Both the position numbers and the translations under genes were made by a program. 64,000 bases of DNA from Acanthornis magna (lineage: Eukaryota > Chordata > Aves > Passeriformes > Acanthizidae). Position 1 is the stretch's first letter. Every line of letters begins with the position of its first letter. Below are positions 13,961 to 27,960 of this stretch, piece after piece. Location: assembly GCA_036785705.1 (NCBI GenBank), contig JAWUZG010000056.1:15730001-15794000 (forward strand). Reading direction: 5' to 3'. The notes beneath the pieces were generated by a model. The model was not told the DNA's origin and searched no databases. It worked only from the letters and a program-made list of their open reading frames with translations.

Positions 13961-16900
13961 GGACCGGGATGTTCTCCCTGATGCGCACATCTAAGCTTCT
14001 CTTGTTCTAGTTGACTTGACCTTTACCTTTCCAAGCCATGCCTTATCTTCTGAGAAAGGATCCTCCAGGAAGAGCTTTGGTAACGTTTGCTCACAGAAAT
14101 GGACATAAACTCCCGTCTTTCCAACATTCTCCCACCGCAACATTCAAATTTCCGTATTTGCTACCCACAAACCAGTTATTCCTGAGGGAAATTGTTCCAT
14201 TTAAAACAAACAAAATCTCCTCTTTGTAAAATTTCTGCTTGCTAAAGGTTTATTTTATTACAGGAAAACCTTTCCAATTTCTTCTATGTCCCAAAGAACA
14301 GTCATGCTCCTAGAAGACTCAAAAGAACATTCCTAGATCCCAGGTGACTTGAGCTGACTGTCAGAAGACACATCAGCGTTGTTCTGTTTCGTGAAAATGA
14401 AAACAAATATGTACCAAAACCTTGTACCCAATATATTGCTGAGTGATACCTGGACCAAACTAAGCTGACCACACTTGTCATTTCACATGCAGGGATGCTT
14501 TGCTTGTGCTGTCTGCAGTGGCCTCAAGAGAGGCCAGATCCGACAGCCAGGCAGGGCTGTGCCATGGCTGACATGTTTATCAATCAACAAAACGAAGTCG
14601 CTCTTCCTTTCTGCAGGCTACCCACTAACTACCACTTACACACACACTTAAGTACAGAACTGACCTATTTTCCTAGGCCAAATATACATTATTCCTTCGT
14701 AACTGAATTTGGCTGCAGAAGGATGCTAAAAGGAGGCGAACAGTTTTTACACTGTTGTAAACAGAAGTCAAAAAAAACCACGAGACGTCTCAACTACAAA
14801 TTCAAAAAAAAAAGGGTTCATTTACATGGGTTTTCAGGCTGTCATGGCAGATGTTATTTTTGAAATGTCTAATCTCCCTCACGAGGAGGAAAAGCAGTGT
14901 CAGGATGCACACACACCGCAGGCTTCTTAGCAAATATCAGTGCAGCAGTTCATGTTCCCAAAGACATACCTGCACCAGCATTTCAGCAGATAATGGATTT
15001 CACCTTCCCATTCACCTTGACTACACAATTCTAGATTCACAGCGCTCACACACCTTTTATGCCTAACTGGACTGGGCTTGGGGATGAGAAAAGGGTCTGA
15101 AATTTGTCTTGTTCTTAATGCAGATACAATTAAATAAAACAGGTAATTTCCAAATAGAGCTGAATCATGAATGAATTACAGAATAAAATATTTCACTTAT
15201 TTTCAATCTTTTAAAAGAGCTAGAGTCTTACAGGGTCTCGTTCAAGCTGCTAACAGGTAACATTGGCTTCCCTCACTGAGATGCATTTTAAAACACTTTT
15301 AAAAATCAGGAGCCAATATAGTTAATTCTCATTAGGTACTTCTCATCAGTAGTGACAGAGCAATATCAATTAATATGGTAACAACTAAGATAATCAGAAT
15401 ATTATCTAAAAAGACTGTCTTTGTTCCCTTACTCAAAAAAATTTAATGCATTTTGTTTTTTCTCTTATATACCAATAGGTACATAAAACAAGGAGTTAAA
15501 AATTAACAGAGAAGTGGGTATTCCTTTTTCTGTACATTTCCTTCCTCTACAACACCTCAACTCCCTAAGAAGAAAGCTGGAAGAAAAATCTGTAAGCTGT
15601 CCTGTTGGATATTTATACTGAAGTGATGAATTTAAATCTGTTTTGCTTAATGTGCTTTACATGTGCTTCCAAAACAACTCCAGCATACCCACCCAAACAG
15701 ATTTCTTTTCCAGAAGCAGCAAGCTGAAAAATGTAATATATAGTCCTATACATCGCTGATCTGGGGAAATACAAGAAAAGAGGGCTATGTAATAACAAAA
15801 AATGCATTTAACAACAAAATTTCCAAGCAAGATGCTCATTAATTCTTATGTTGTAGATTCCTGCAATCACTCACAAGCACTGGTGCACCACAATGCTCAT
15901 GTTAAATAAGATTATTCTCCTTATGGGACAGATGGGACACTGCAACTGAAGTGACTGTCCCACAAAGCAAGCACAGGGGAGGAGTATAACCATTTAAAAT
16001 GCAAAACCATTTTAAAGAGCTGCCCACACAGAGAGGTGGCACAGGCAGACACAGACACAGTGTAGGTAAACAGAATATAGGTATATACTAGAATATAGGT
16101 AAAGTCCTTCAAAATTCAGACACATGAGAGATTATAATTAAATATTATAAAATCCTGAAAAATAGAACATAAAATCAGTTTTAAAGATTTTTCAACATAT
16201 TTTATGGAGAGAGCAATAGTAATAAATTACCTTACTTCTCTTACTAGGAGTAGTCAGGACAACTTTAAACCCATAACCACATAAATTTCTGTATACAGAA
16301 GACATTCAACTGACATGCTTCCCATCATTATCAACGGTGTTTAGCAGGTAAATTGACAAAGACACAAAGTGTCTACAAACATTTGTTTTTAAATAAGATG
16401 TTTTGTTTAGATGTAAGAGTCATTCATTGTTTTTAAACTGTTTGGAACACAGTAAATAATTAAATATTTTTTCTCTTTGCCTACAGGAAAAGGAGAATAC
16501 AGAGCACAAGGAGCCCTGCTCAGCATCTTTCTAAAACTAATATATTTAATACACGTCAGATGTGCTGGGAGAAATGGCTTCATCTTGCAGAAAAGTATCT
16601 TTAAAAAAAAGAACAACCCCAAAATAAACAACCTGATAAAAAATATAGCAAAGCAAGACAAGACATTAATCATTTGTCTGTTGATATTTTAATGATACCA
16701 ATGATCTAATAATTTAGCTTTTGAAAGACACAAGAAGATAAAACTAAGTTATTCTTTGAAGAAAGATATGCAAGGCTTCTTTCACAAGCTTCAGCTGCTC
16801 CAGCTTTCTACACTGTTGTTTTAGATGCTAAAAGCAGGCAGCATTATTTTCCCCCTTCTGAAATCCAAACTTTCCAAATGGAGCATGACAAAACAAGCTG

Positions 16901-19900
16901 AAGTCCTGAGTTAACTTCCACCGCAAGCTACAGGCATGCAGGGGAATCTGGTGTGCCAGAGCAGTTCTCAACAGCATTGTTATCAGAGAAAGCGCTGACA
17001 TCCAGCATTTAATCTACCAACAAAACTGGAGTCTGCATTCTCTCTCACCAGAACCTCCAAAGCTCATTTGCAGCACAGACTGATCCATGCTTTAACAAGA
17101 CATATTAGAAAGTAATTAAATTTATTTTCTGGTTGATTTTTGGATTCAAATAAAACATGTCCCTAGGCTATAACCAGCAAGAAATTCTTCACTTACAATT
17201 AAATTACTGGTTACTTTTCTGCACTCCTTGTTGGGGTTAAATTTAAAAAAAAAAAACAAGAAAGTGCCTGGGGTTCCACAAGGCCTTTCTCCTGCCATAA
17301 AACAATCAAAGCTCCATGGCCATTTTCCCACCCAAACAATAAAAGTAATAAACACTATTCAGACATTCCCAAAACTCATGGATTAACAAAAGAGGATGAA
17401 GGGCGTGGGGGGTAAAATGAGGTCTGACAACAACAAACCCTGGGGAACACACAGGGCTGTGAAGATTCCACCGACTCCATTAGAGCCACGTGACCCACGC
17501 GGGGCCAAATCGCTCTCAAGCCCACAAAATCCGAGGGGATTCACACACAGGCAGGGACACAGCAACAGCCTGGCATTTCCACCTCCTCTCTGGGAATGGA
17601 GCATGGGACAGACACAGCCTGCTCTGTCCCCGGCCAGGCTGGTGTGGGAGGTGGAAGGAAAGGAGATCAGCCCATGTGCAGCATCCTTCCCATCCCTCTC
17701 TGCTTCCAGGATGCCTTACCCAGATGCAAATTCTGGGTTTGGAGCTTCTGCCATGAAGCACAGTGAAATCACTCTGAGTGCCCACCAGTGGCTCCAGCAG
17801 GAGTGGAATGGAACCCAATTCCGCAGCTGAACTGGGGATTTTTTTTTTCTAGCTACCTACAGAAATAGCTGCAATAATCAAAGGCTCTCTGACTTCCAGG
17901 CTTAAAAAAAGGGAAAAAAAGCAATGGAAAGACCCAGTGAAACTGCTGTCAAAGCCAACTAGAAGATTAATTATAAGGTGCCTGCTTAAATAAATAAATC
18001 CAGTGTAATTGCAGAATCTAGAAATTACTACTATGGATTATAAAAGCCACTTTTGGTTGGCCTGCTCTAAACCAACCAATTTAAAAACCCATCAGATATA
18101 TGAATGGCATAAAAGCCTGGGTATAAACAGCCATGTCAAGTGCATTGTCTGTCTTCAAGTAAATTATATTAATGAACCAAAATTGTTTGGTTGTTTTTCA
18201 CACCATGAGACAATGTTTACACTTGGCAAAATCCTCTGGCCTAGATTTTCAAATAGGACTACTGGTTTCAGGCACCTTAGATTTGATTTGTCAGACCACC
18301 CATCAGAGAGCTGTGGACTAGAACACTTTTTAAAATAAATAAAATCTGTTAATCAAACAGGGTATCCTGCTGACACCACCAAATTTCACCTTTTTTCCTT
18401 TTTATTCACAGAAAATGTTGATAACGCATGTAAATCATTAAAATGAGAATCCAAATATTATGTTAGGGTATGATGCCACTGCTTCGTAGAAAATAACCAC
18501 ACTGATGACACAAGGAGTAGGGAACAAGATAAAGAATCAGCGGCAAAGCTGCAGCCTTCTGTCAGTGGCACAGCTGATATTTACAATAATCCTTCCTATA
18601 AATTGGAGGACACCTTTTATTTTATCAATATTGCCCTAGGATGGAGCGTGATGTGTTCACAGAGAAATACTCAACATTAATTTAGAAGCCCTGGTTTGCA
18701 AACCCATTTTGGCAGAATGTCCAGAGAGTAAAAACATGAGCTGATTCCTTAATCAAAGCTCACTTGATGAGGACAGGCCTGTAAAACTCACCCCAGCCTA
18801 GGCTTTACCTGTGCACCACTGTGCCTCAGCTAGCAAAGAGTTTCTCCACCCAAGGCACAGCCCAAAGCAGCAGGAGTAAAGGATGTAAGAAATCAAGCAG
18901 CCCTCTACACTCCATGCTACAAAGCAAACCATCTGGCCCAGAATATTTTTCTCTACAATTACTCTTTTCTCGCCTAGTCCTACACAATGGGTAGTGAGGA
19001 AACAGACTGAAGCACGTCAATAGAAGCCTTCCAAAGGAAATGCACTTAGAGCAGACCCTCAGGAATACTTTCCTCACCTGGAGACAAGACTGCTACAGAT
19101 GTAAGAGCCATTCAAGTGCAGATAATGATTTATCTGGAAGTCATTTTGAGAAGCAATTCCCTGGTATAATTAAGGCAGCTTGGCTCAGGGAGCAGGGAGG
19201 CAAAGTCAAACAAACAAGTTTGCAATCAGAGTGTAACTTGTATCCATGTTTGTGTTCAGGAGAGAAGGGCTTGCTAAACCAGAGTGCCTGGTCCCTGTTT
19301 AACTGGTTCATCACTTGCCCCTGGCTGTGCCATTAGCTCTCGCATCTGCAGCAGCACAAACACCGTGTTTTTATTATTTCGGCTAATCTTATTTTTCATG
19401 TATTACATACAACACTAAGTGTTTATTACTCCAGCATGTGGGCAGGTTAAACCACACCTGCTTCACAAGAATGGAAAAAAAAAGATTACAAGCACAACAA
19501 AGCACTTACAAGAAAATTAAAAAAGAGTTGAATACCTCCTTCACCTAATTCTACTGAAGAACACATTACTATAATCACATCTGTAGACTCTTCCTCTGTT
19601 GGTATTGCAGCTCCTACACTGCAACTGTCATATCCTAGAAAGTTCCCATTTCCAGACTGTCTTTCCAACAGTACAATGACAAAATCAACCTCCTGTACCT
19701 GCAGCTCCAGGTAATACTGTTCAAAGTCACTCTCCAGATACTTCAAATGCTTCATGGAAATGGCCCAAGCTACCCAAGAGATCACCTCTCACTGCTGGGA
19801 CTGCAGCCTTCCACAGCAGCATTTCACTAGACAGTCACTGGGAACCAAAAAAAAACCCCAAAATAAACTTAAAAGCATAGAAAGCTGAACCTTCACGCAA

Positions 19901-20340
19901 ACTGACTCCAGAAAGCAAAATGACCAAAGACCTTACAGTTTCCAAACTAATGTACAAACATATTCCTTTGACTCCAACTCCCTCACAATTAATTTTTCAT
20001 CCACGAGACACACCCACTCACCCACACAAACCAAAACAAGCCCAGCACAAACCCTACGAATTTAATCAAGGAAGGAAGAGCAAGCATGAGATGTTTATTT
20101 CTATTTTTAAATACTTGGGAGGTGCCCCAATACTCCCTGCCTAGATAGATAACTAAGTAGGTGCTCCAGAACTGTGAGATCCAGTGCACGATCTGGCACG
20201 AGCAGGCACATCCAAGCAGCAAAACATGAGAGCAGCTCAAAAGGCGATTAAGAAAGCTATTAAGAAAGGCTTTTGAAATAATTGTTTCCTCTGAGCCAGG
20301 ACAGACACTAACTTGGGGTGTTGTTGCAGAGAAGAAAAAA

Positions 20341-20367
20341 ATACATATATATATACACATATATATG
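20341..20367. repeat. AT/ACAT dinucleotide-type microsatellite
   Basis: Alternating AT with ACAT interruptions, 27 bases long, in intron 2. Confidence 0.8.
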
Positions 20368-20920
20368 TCTGTACTCAAGCACACCAAACTGCTCGAAGCA
20401 GACTATGGTTTATAAAGAACAAGACAGTCTCCTCCTTGTTCCCACAGTTTGTTTCAGCCTCAAGCAAAGTTGGTTGCCACTCTGGTTGCTCTCTCCCTCA
20501 CCCAAATGGTTTGCATAGCAGATATGCTGAACAATCAAGTTTGAACCAGGCCCTAATCCTGCTGACTTTTCTCGCAAAACTGCTGGAAAGGAATTCCTCC
20601 TGGCAGCTGCAATGCCTCTGCTCATTAGTTTACCAAGCAGCAGCAGAATGAACTGGACAGGCACATCATTTCTGTGCTGCTGCTGCTGCAGAGAACAGCG
20701 ATAAGGGCCAGGCAGGCAAAGGGAAGGCTCCCAGTTTCCCAAACATGTATTGGGAAGGGAGGATGGAAAAGCAGAGGTCTGAAAAGAAAAACCCAGAAAA
20801 AGCAAGAACCCAGGCAAGTTACTGCCACCCTTGCTGCTGTTGTGGGAGCACAAGCTGGGAGGAAACTCTCCTTTCCCTCTACTGTAAAATTTGGGGGTGG
20901 GGATGTCGGCCTTTTAGGAT

Positions 20921-20960
20921 TTAACTTCTTCTTTAAGGCATTAACTCCTTCTTTAGGGCA
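20921..20960. repeat. 20-bp tandem duplication, two copies
   Basis: TTAACTTCTTCTTTAAGGCA at 20921-20940 is followed directly by a copy at 20941-20960 with two substitutions. It is a clean two-copy duplication in intron 2. Confidence 0.9.
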
Positions 20961-23061
20961 CTGTGTTTAGCCAGGCATGGCACAGTTATTCACACCAATT
21001 CCAGTGTCTCCTGGATACTAGAAGAATGAGCAGGATAACATTGCAAAATAGCTGTCCACTTGCTCATGACATTCTTTGTCCAGACAGCACCCTCACATAC
21101 AGGTCAGATCATGCAGCCCACTCAGCACACACGGAAAAGCAAATGTTTTTACTTCTTGCTATGCAATTTCCTTGAAGTAACCCCATTACGGCACACTTAA
21201 TGTAAACAGAGCTTTGCACCATTTATGGTGACGGGTGAGCCCTGTGTTGTTGAACATTTCCTCCTCCTCCCTCATCGCAGGCCAGCTAGCATTTCAATAA
21301 ATATTTAATAAGCAGACAAGAAAACCGAGAAAGCTTCACAGCTTGAGGTTTTCAGGTACTACAGACATGATGTTGGATTTATTTACTGGAAAACATATGG
21401 ACACTGTATCCAGAATGCAGAGCATGAAGAGCACAGGACAGGTAGAGCACACTGACCCAAGCACCATTAAAACAGCGCCGTGATTAAAACAGCAATGCCA
21501 GTTCACAGAGCAAAATGTTCCTTCTAGAGCAGGCAAGAAGCTGGAGGCTGGGACCTGTGATCATCACACACTTCAGGGGCCTCCCGCTGTCACCAGGGCC
21601 ATGCTGAAAGATTTCCACTGCATTCTCCACTCCAAAAATGCCCTCTCACTCTCTCACACCTTTTCTCCTAAAAAGATCATCTGACAGGTGCAGACAACTC
21701 TAACCATTCAAAGAAGCATCCTAAGGGTAGAAAAGAATCTAATTTTTGCCTAGGAAGACTATGATTTTTTTGATCTGTAAGATAAATTCCAATTACTTAT
21801 ATTCTCCTGTAAACCACTTGATCCTAAAGCAGCCCTTGAATTTAAAATCTCTCTACAGCTGGTTTGCTGGAAGCTGTATTTGTTTTCCCTGCCACCACTC
21901 TCTTCATCTCCTGGTGCAAGGTATTACTGATTATTTTAATTTCTTTTCTACAGAAGAGAAATGGATGCACACAGACAAACAACTGCAGTAAGTAGAAGAG
22001 GAAGAAGGCTTCATCTCTGAATTAGGGATTTGCATACTGGTTTTATCTGTAACACCCACTGCAGTACTTTATCCCAGACTCTCAGATCACAAAAGACAGA
22101 GCAGACAGTGACTCACTGCAATTTCGGTTCTGCATGTAGCGCTTCACGTGGACCAGTCAATTCTGATTCTGCCAAACAGCCTTCACAGGCACTCAAAGTA
22201 AACCAGCTCCTCTAAGAAAGAGTTCCTATTCATGTGCTGCCTTCATGAGGAAAGCTCCAGAGATGGAAGGGAATTTAGTCAATGTTTCCCCTTTGTGCTG
22301 TAATGATTTAAGATTCAATTAATACTGCACAGGGAGGCACTAATTCTGAAACACCTGCCTTCGTGTTAACTGGATTAAGACCTCCAAACTTGCTGCACTC
22401 CTACCAGTGCCAGCCTGCCAAATGACAGCAGTTGTCAATATCGACCAACTGGAGGCCGGGTTTTCTGCTAAATCCTAGAGCACTCTTTAAAGAGGATTCC
22501 CCACAAAACAGGAAGCGAAAAAAAAATAGAAAAACCACCCCACTTGACAGCTCTGAATTTGTTTAGCCAGAAGTCGCAGCTCCTCCCCTGCACGCTTTGA
22601 AGGCTGGAGACTGGAAACGCTCCTATCAGATCCTTTCAAATCCCTCAAAGGGAAGAGAGAAAACCAAATAAAGGGATACGGCATCCTCAGAGACAGAGCT
22701 ACTCCCTCAATGATCAATATTCTCTGGGCTCTAGAGAGAATCGCTTCAAGAAAGATTTTGGGGCAAAAGCCTGGCAGGGTGGGGAAGAGCAGAGCAGCTG
22801 GTTGCATTGGGAGAAGAGCCAATAGGTTTGGGGCTTAGTTTGGGTTTTTTCTCCTCTCCTTGTGCCCCTCGAAACAGGGGTTTCTTTGGACTAGTTTGGG
22901 TAGCATGAAAAAAAAAAAGCCTCACAATTAAGACCATGCTGGTTTGAAACCTCGGGAGAAACCTTGAAGCCGGTGAGCCAGCCCAGTAATTAACACAGTG
23001 AAACACTTTCTTACCTTTTCAAAGCTACAGAAACTATTTCAACCACACAAGAAGGAGCCGA

Positions 23062-23078
23062 TTTTTTTTTTTTTTTTT
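23062..23078. repeat. T17 homopolymer
   Basis: Seventeen T followed by a C run in intron 2. Simple repeat only. Confidence 0.8.
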
Positions 23079-23199
23079 CCCCCTTTACACCCCTTCATCA
23101 CCCTCTCCTATGGTGACCTATTGGAAGCACACTTGAAAGCTCGATCAGAGCGCTCAGTGATACATAACTTCCATTTTAGTGAAACAATCCATCTGCTCC

Positions 23200-24400
23200 A
23201 TGTGACTCAGAGCCTGCTTTAAGAATGCAATACTGTTTAGGCCAACGGTTGCACCGCACAAAGTGTTTTGTTCACATGCATTCCTTTGGGATGACAGAGC
23301 CTATCCACGGCCCTAACGGTTGGGGCCTGTGGTTTTTTTTCCCTCATCCGCTGAATGCTGCAGTGACTAAGCTGACAAAAATTCCTAGCCAATTATAAAC
23401 CCACTTAAAGAGACAGGCAACCCCCCTGCAACCTTCTCTTGCTATCCTATACGGGAAGTTTCTATACATAGAAAAACATCTCCTCCTCCCAAGGCCTGCG
23501 TTGATATAAAAGACTTTCTCCGCACGCCCAACACTTCAAACATGCTTCCTAAATGGCATCATTTCCCAAAACTGTGGCCTTTAATCATCCATCTAGATCC
23601 CTCGCACATCAACCGTAAAAAAATTTTTAAAAAACCAAATTAAGGCAAACTGACCCCATAATTGAGTGAAAAGTTAGAGAAGCTATTAATGGGGGAAGAT
23701 GAGTGCGCTGGGAAGAGATGAGCCTGGACAGCTTTGGAGTGCTGCTCATTAATGCAGAACAGTTAAGTGCCTATAAACCCAATATGTTGCAACCAGGAAA
23801 AAAACATCAGGAGGGTTACATTGGTGTACAAAGTAGAAGTTTGATCCACCTAGGAGCTGAACTTTAACTAGCAACAATTGAGAACTTTCAAGTTGTCCCT
23901 CAAATCCCTCTCAGCATCCAAAAAAAACACCAGCCTTTCCCAAGAGTCATATGCTGAATTCATTCTCGCCTACACTGTCAAGGGCTACACAAATACATTT
24001 AATAATTAGCCCGGGCACACAGAACTGTGCACTGGGCAGGTAAGTACACGTTCACTTTGCCCAGCAAGAAACAGTAAACAAAAAAAAAGAGGATGGCACA
24101 TGGTTTCCAGCTTTAAAAAGCCAGGCTCTGGGCACCTCAGACCCTCCCCATTTTATGGTGGGCAAACTCGTTGCTAAATCATTTTTAGCGCTCGGCGGAT
24201 AGCACATGCACATTCCATTCCCGATGCTCAAAAGGAGGGGGAGGAAGAGACAGTCGACAACTGAACCAGGCTGAGCTCACCTCAGAAGAAAAAGGCAATT
24301 CAACAATCTGTATTAACATATTATTATCCGAGCATCTTTTTATTAGAAGTTAATTCACGGAGTCATAAACATTCTTGAGAAGGAAATCCCACTATTAGTG
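23200..24400. promoter_or_regulatory. Candidate conserved regulatory block in intron 2
   Basis: The block has several CpG-containing motifs (TTTAGCGCTCGGCGG near 24184-24198), a RUNX-type CCTGTGGTTT near 23326, and many TAAT/ATTA homeodomain cores (for example 23684, 23749, 24346). It lacks simple repeats apart from short A runs. The mixture resembles developmental enhancers. This is a judgement from motif density, not a demonstrated element. Confidence 0.2.
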
Positions 24401-24793
24401 GGAAAGAAGGCTAAACAAAGGCTGTTTCACAACTGTTAAACACTGAAAAACTTGTTTGCCACATAAAAACTATTTATGAAAATGCTTAAGGACAACTCAT
24501 TCCTACATTCATGTGTGTTTGGGGAAGGAAAAACAGGAAAATTATTCCTCCTATTCAAAATTTTTAGAGAACATGATTCCGATCCAGAATTGAGCCTAAG
24601 TCTCCTTTTCCTTCAGACCATTTCAAATTTAATTGCAGATCAGTCATCACAAAAGATGTATTTCTATACATTCCATGAAAATGGGACAACCGGACAGGTG
24701 GAGGACAGACCATTTTTAGGGCACCCCACTAAGATAAGAAGACTGCAGCTCAAGTTCATCCCTTGTTTGACATCCATACAAGGATTACCTGTC

Positions 24794-24830
24794 AATCCCT
24801 AGGAAAACCTGTAGAAATCCCTAGGAAAAC
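24794..24830. repeat. Short direct duplication AATCCCTAGGAAAAC
   Basis: The 15-base word AATCCCTAGGAAAAC occurs at 24794 and again at 24816, 22 bases apart. It contains the palindrome CCTAGG. Probably a small local duplication. Confidence 0.75.
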
Positions 24831-26297
24831 TAGTGACTCACTCCAAGCCGGACTCATTGCATGGATAAGAGCCACAGAGCACTGCAAAAAATGCTAAGCC
24901 AGGCTGAGTTTGCCTTTTCCCTGTGACATCTGCAAGAACACAGCAAAAACACAGCTTTCTTTTAGTTTTACACTTGACATTTCCCTGACATTTTCCCTAT
25001 AACACTGCTAGCTATTCCCAGCTCCCAGTTGTTTTGCAAATTCATCATAAAATTAAAGCCTTATATTACATCTAATTAACTATCCAATACAATTGTCTAT
25101 TCTATTAACAAACATTTGTCTAATATGTATCAATGGGGCCTGGAAATCCATGTTAAGCACATTAATGAAAGATTTGGTTCAAGTTTAGATGTCTATTTAA
25201 TTGCATGGATTTAACACGCTGCACAGGAAGGTAAGCCAAAAAATTCTCTAAACAAGGCATCATCCTCGGTCTGGTCCAGGATGAAAGCAAGTTGCTAAGA
25301 ACAACAAAGTTTTGCAAGTAAAACCGAAAGTATTCCATTTCCAACCCTAGCTAGAACCAGATTATCAAATTTCTGAAACATCACTAACACACAGTACCTC
25401 TAAAAGTAAATTTAGGATGCTGCTGCAGTTTTAAAGCACTTCCTTTTATTTTTCTTACTCTAAGTTCAAAATAAATAAACAACATCTTAGAAATCCTCAC
25501 CGAATGTGACTGTAGCCATCATTTCCCTCTCCCCCCCTGCTCCACAGCCTCAGGCCCCTTGGGCTGCAGAGTCATTCCCTTCTCCCATGAGCTGCCACAT
25601 AATGTGAGGTTAGACCAGGACTTCTTTTCAAGCACTCCCTGTTAGAAAGTTGTCAGGCACACAGTGTGCAATCTGGTGATGCTTTTGTATCCTCCTGTAA
25701 GGAAGAACTGGCACTCTTTTCTTGCCCAGCCTTTAGCACACAGCATCAGAGAAACTGAACTGAGGAATGAACACACACGCAACCCAGAAAACCAGGGAAT
25801 GACTATTTCCTATCAGTGATCTCCAACTGCATTTCTATAGGGTTTTATTCTGACAGTGAAGCAGTTTCTCACCACAAAACAATTCAAGTAAATCCATTAG
25901 AACAGTCTCTATGTAAAATAAGAGTTTATATTACTCAGGGTAACTGGGCTCATACATTTCATCACCCCACCACTCACAAGGAATTCTAGTGCCACTGAAA
26001 TCATGGCGACGTTTACTGTATCATGAAAAATTAATTTCTCCAATAGAATGGATGGCCACTAAATCGTGGCTACACATCATTTGGTGACCATAAACACACC
26101 ACTGGAGTGGCAAAGACAAAGCAAGTTGAAGCAAGTGTAAAATGCGAAGCCTTCAGAAGATGAAAGTGTGTGTGCGTGTGTAAAAATATGAGTGGAAAGG
26201 ACAAAGGCTATTTTCAAAAACTTCAAACCTTTTGTCATTCTTTATTCCAAAACACAGGGAGAAGTTCTAAATCTTTTCATAGTATTTTTGAAAGTTC

Positions 26298-26313
26298 TTT
26301 TTTTTTTTTTTTT
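26298..26313. repeat. T16 homopolymer
   Basis: Simple homopolymer in intron 2 with no attached element recognised. Confidence 0.8.
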
Positions 26314-27125
26314 GAAACACGTAGCAAAGCGGTGGACTGAGCTCACTGCATCATCTTTTCATACTGGAAAATGAAACTCCCAAATTTAAAGACCTCTCAA
26401 AACAAACAGTCTTCTACAAATCTTTGTGCCAAAAGAAACTAGGAAGCCACGATGAGTACTTAACATTATGACTTAGTTTTTGGTGGCTAGTGCAGGCTGC
26501 AAGATTCTTCCCAGGTTATGCCATTTTACAACAGAACAAAGAAAAATGGCAAGTATACATTTGTTTAATTTTAGCCCTTTTCTCAGAATATAAACCACTG
26601 CTACAGTAATTAACTGCAGATTGGCCTAAACTGCTCTGCGGCCATTCCAGCTTACTAATTAAATATGCTCTCACAGCCATAATAAAAATTCTGGGAAACC
26701 TCTGGCTGGATAGCAAACTTCTCAGGAGGGGAGCGAAAGTCAGCAAAAAACTTCATTCAGAAGGAAAACACTAACAAATTTTTTTTTTAACATGCTCCAG
26801 ATTTTTCTAACTTAGTGACACCAACTGTGCCTTTTACAATTATTATTTTTTTGTCTGTTTATTCCTCTCAGAAGATGTTTTTTTGCTGGAGAGTTTGCAT
26901 ACCAACCAAATACAACAAACAACCTGTCAGTTTCAAAATACGGTCAGTTTTATGTGATACTTAATTTTTTCTGAAACCAACAAAGGTAGGATTAGTGTTA
27001 CACAGACCAGCTTCACTTAACATTATACCACATCTAATTTGCGTGCTGAAAGAGCAAAACTTAAAGCAGGTTGTCCTCTGCTGACATATATAATATCTAC
27101 TATATTTCAGTTTAAGAAAAAAAGC

Positions 27126-27169
27126 AAAAAAAAAAAAAAATTAAGCAGCAAACAGGAAAAAAAAAAAAA
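27126..27169. repeat. Paired A15 and A13 runs
   Basis: Two A homopolymers (27126-27140 and 27157-27169) are separated by TTAAGCAGCAAACAGG. Simple repeat in intron 2. Confidence 0.75.
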
Positions 27170-27179
27170 CCATGCAAAC

Positions 27180-27960
27180 ATAATTTTAAGCAAAGTAAGA
27201 GTCATTTGATTCAGCATCTCCGGCTCCCAACTTCTTCCCCTCTCCTCCTGCCTACATAGTTCACGTATGTTCACTATTTCTAAAGGACAGGGGAATACAG
27301 TGAATACTCCTCAGAGAGGGGAAGTCAAGGAGAGAAAAGGAGCGGGGGAAAAGTGCAGCACATGGTTTTCAGCACTACTCTGCTGAATCAACAGGGAGCA
27401 GATTCCCAGCTGGCGCACGCTGCAAGCACTGCACAAGTCAATGGAGCCATGTCAAACGATACCACTCAACTGCATTATCTTTTGAGCTCCGTGTAAACAA
27501 ACAGGAGCAGATTCCGAATATTTGTGAGAATACATCATGTTACTGTCTCCATATGTTTAAACATTTTAGTAGAAGGCACATATGGACCACTCTTCCCACT
27601 CACTGTCATTCTCTCCCTCCTGCTCCTCGTACACCGTATCTTTTCGGGCCATTGTCAAACCAATTCAAAAATGAATAAGGATACATTTTCATTAAAAACA
27701 TTTTGTGCTTAGCTGCCATCTGCTTCATCGGCCTCCAAATCCTCACATGCCTTTTCTGTGGTCCTCAGTTTCACACATTCGGAAGCTGAAAGTTTTCTCC
27801 TGTTGTATTGTGCAGTGAGATCTACGTGAGCTATTGTTTCTCATGTCAAATTCACGTCTTTTGAACCAAGTGCTCGATGCTTATGGCCCTAATCCATGTC
27901 CTCTCTACAATGCCAGTTTACACATCGTTTTTTAATGCCTAATCTCTAATCTTAAAGCTC
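27180..27960. promoter_or_regulatory. Candidate regulatory block in intron 2 with a forkhead site
   Basis: A forkhead-type GTGTAAACAAAC (27491-27502), a MAF-like TGCTGAATCA (near 27380) and a SOX-like ATTGTTTCTC (near 27832) occur in a stretch with little low-complexity sequence. It lies about 4 kb into intron 2. Evidence is motif content only. Confidence 0.2.
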
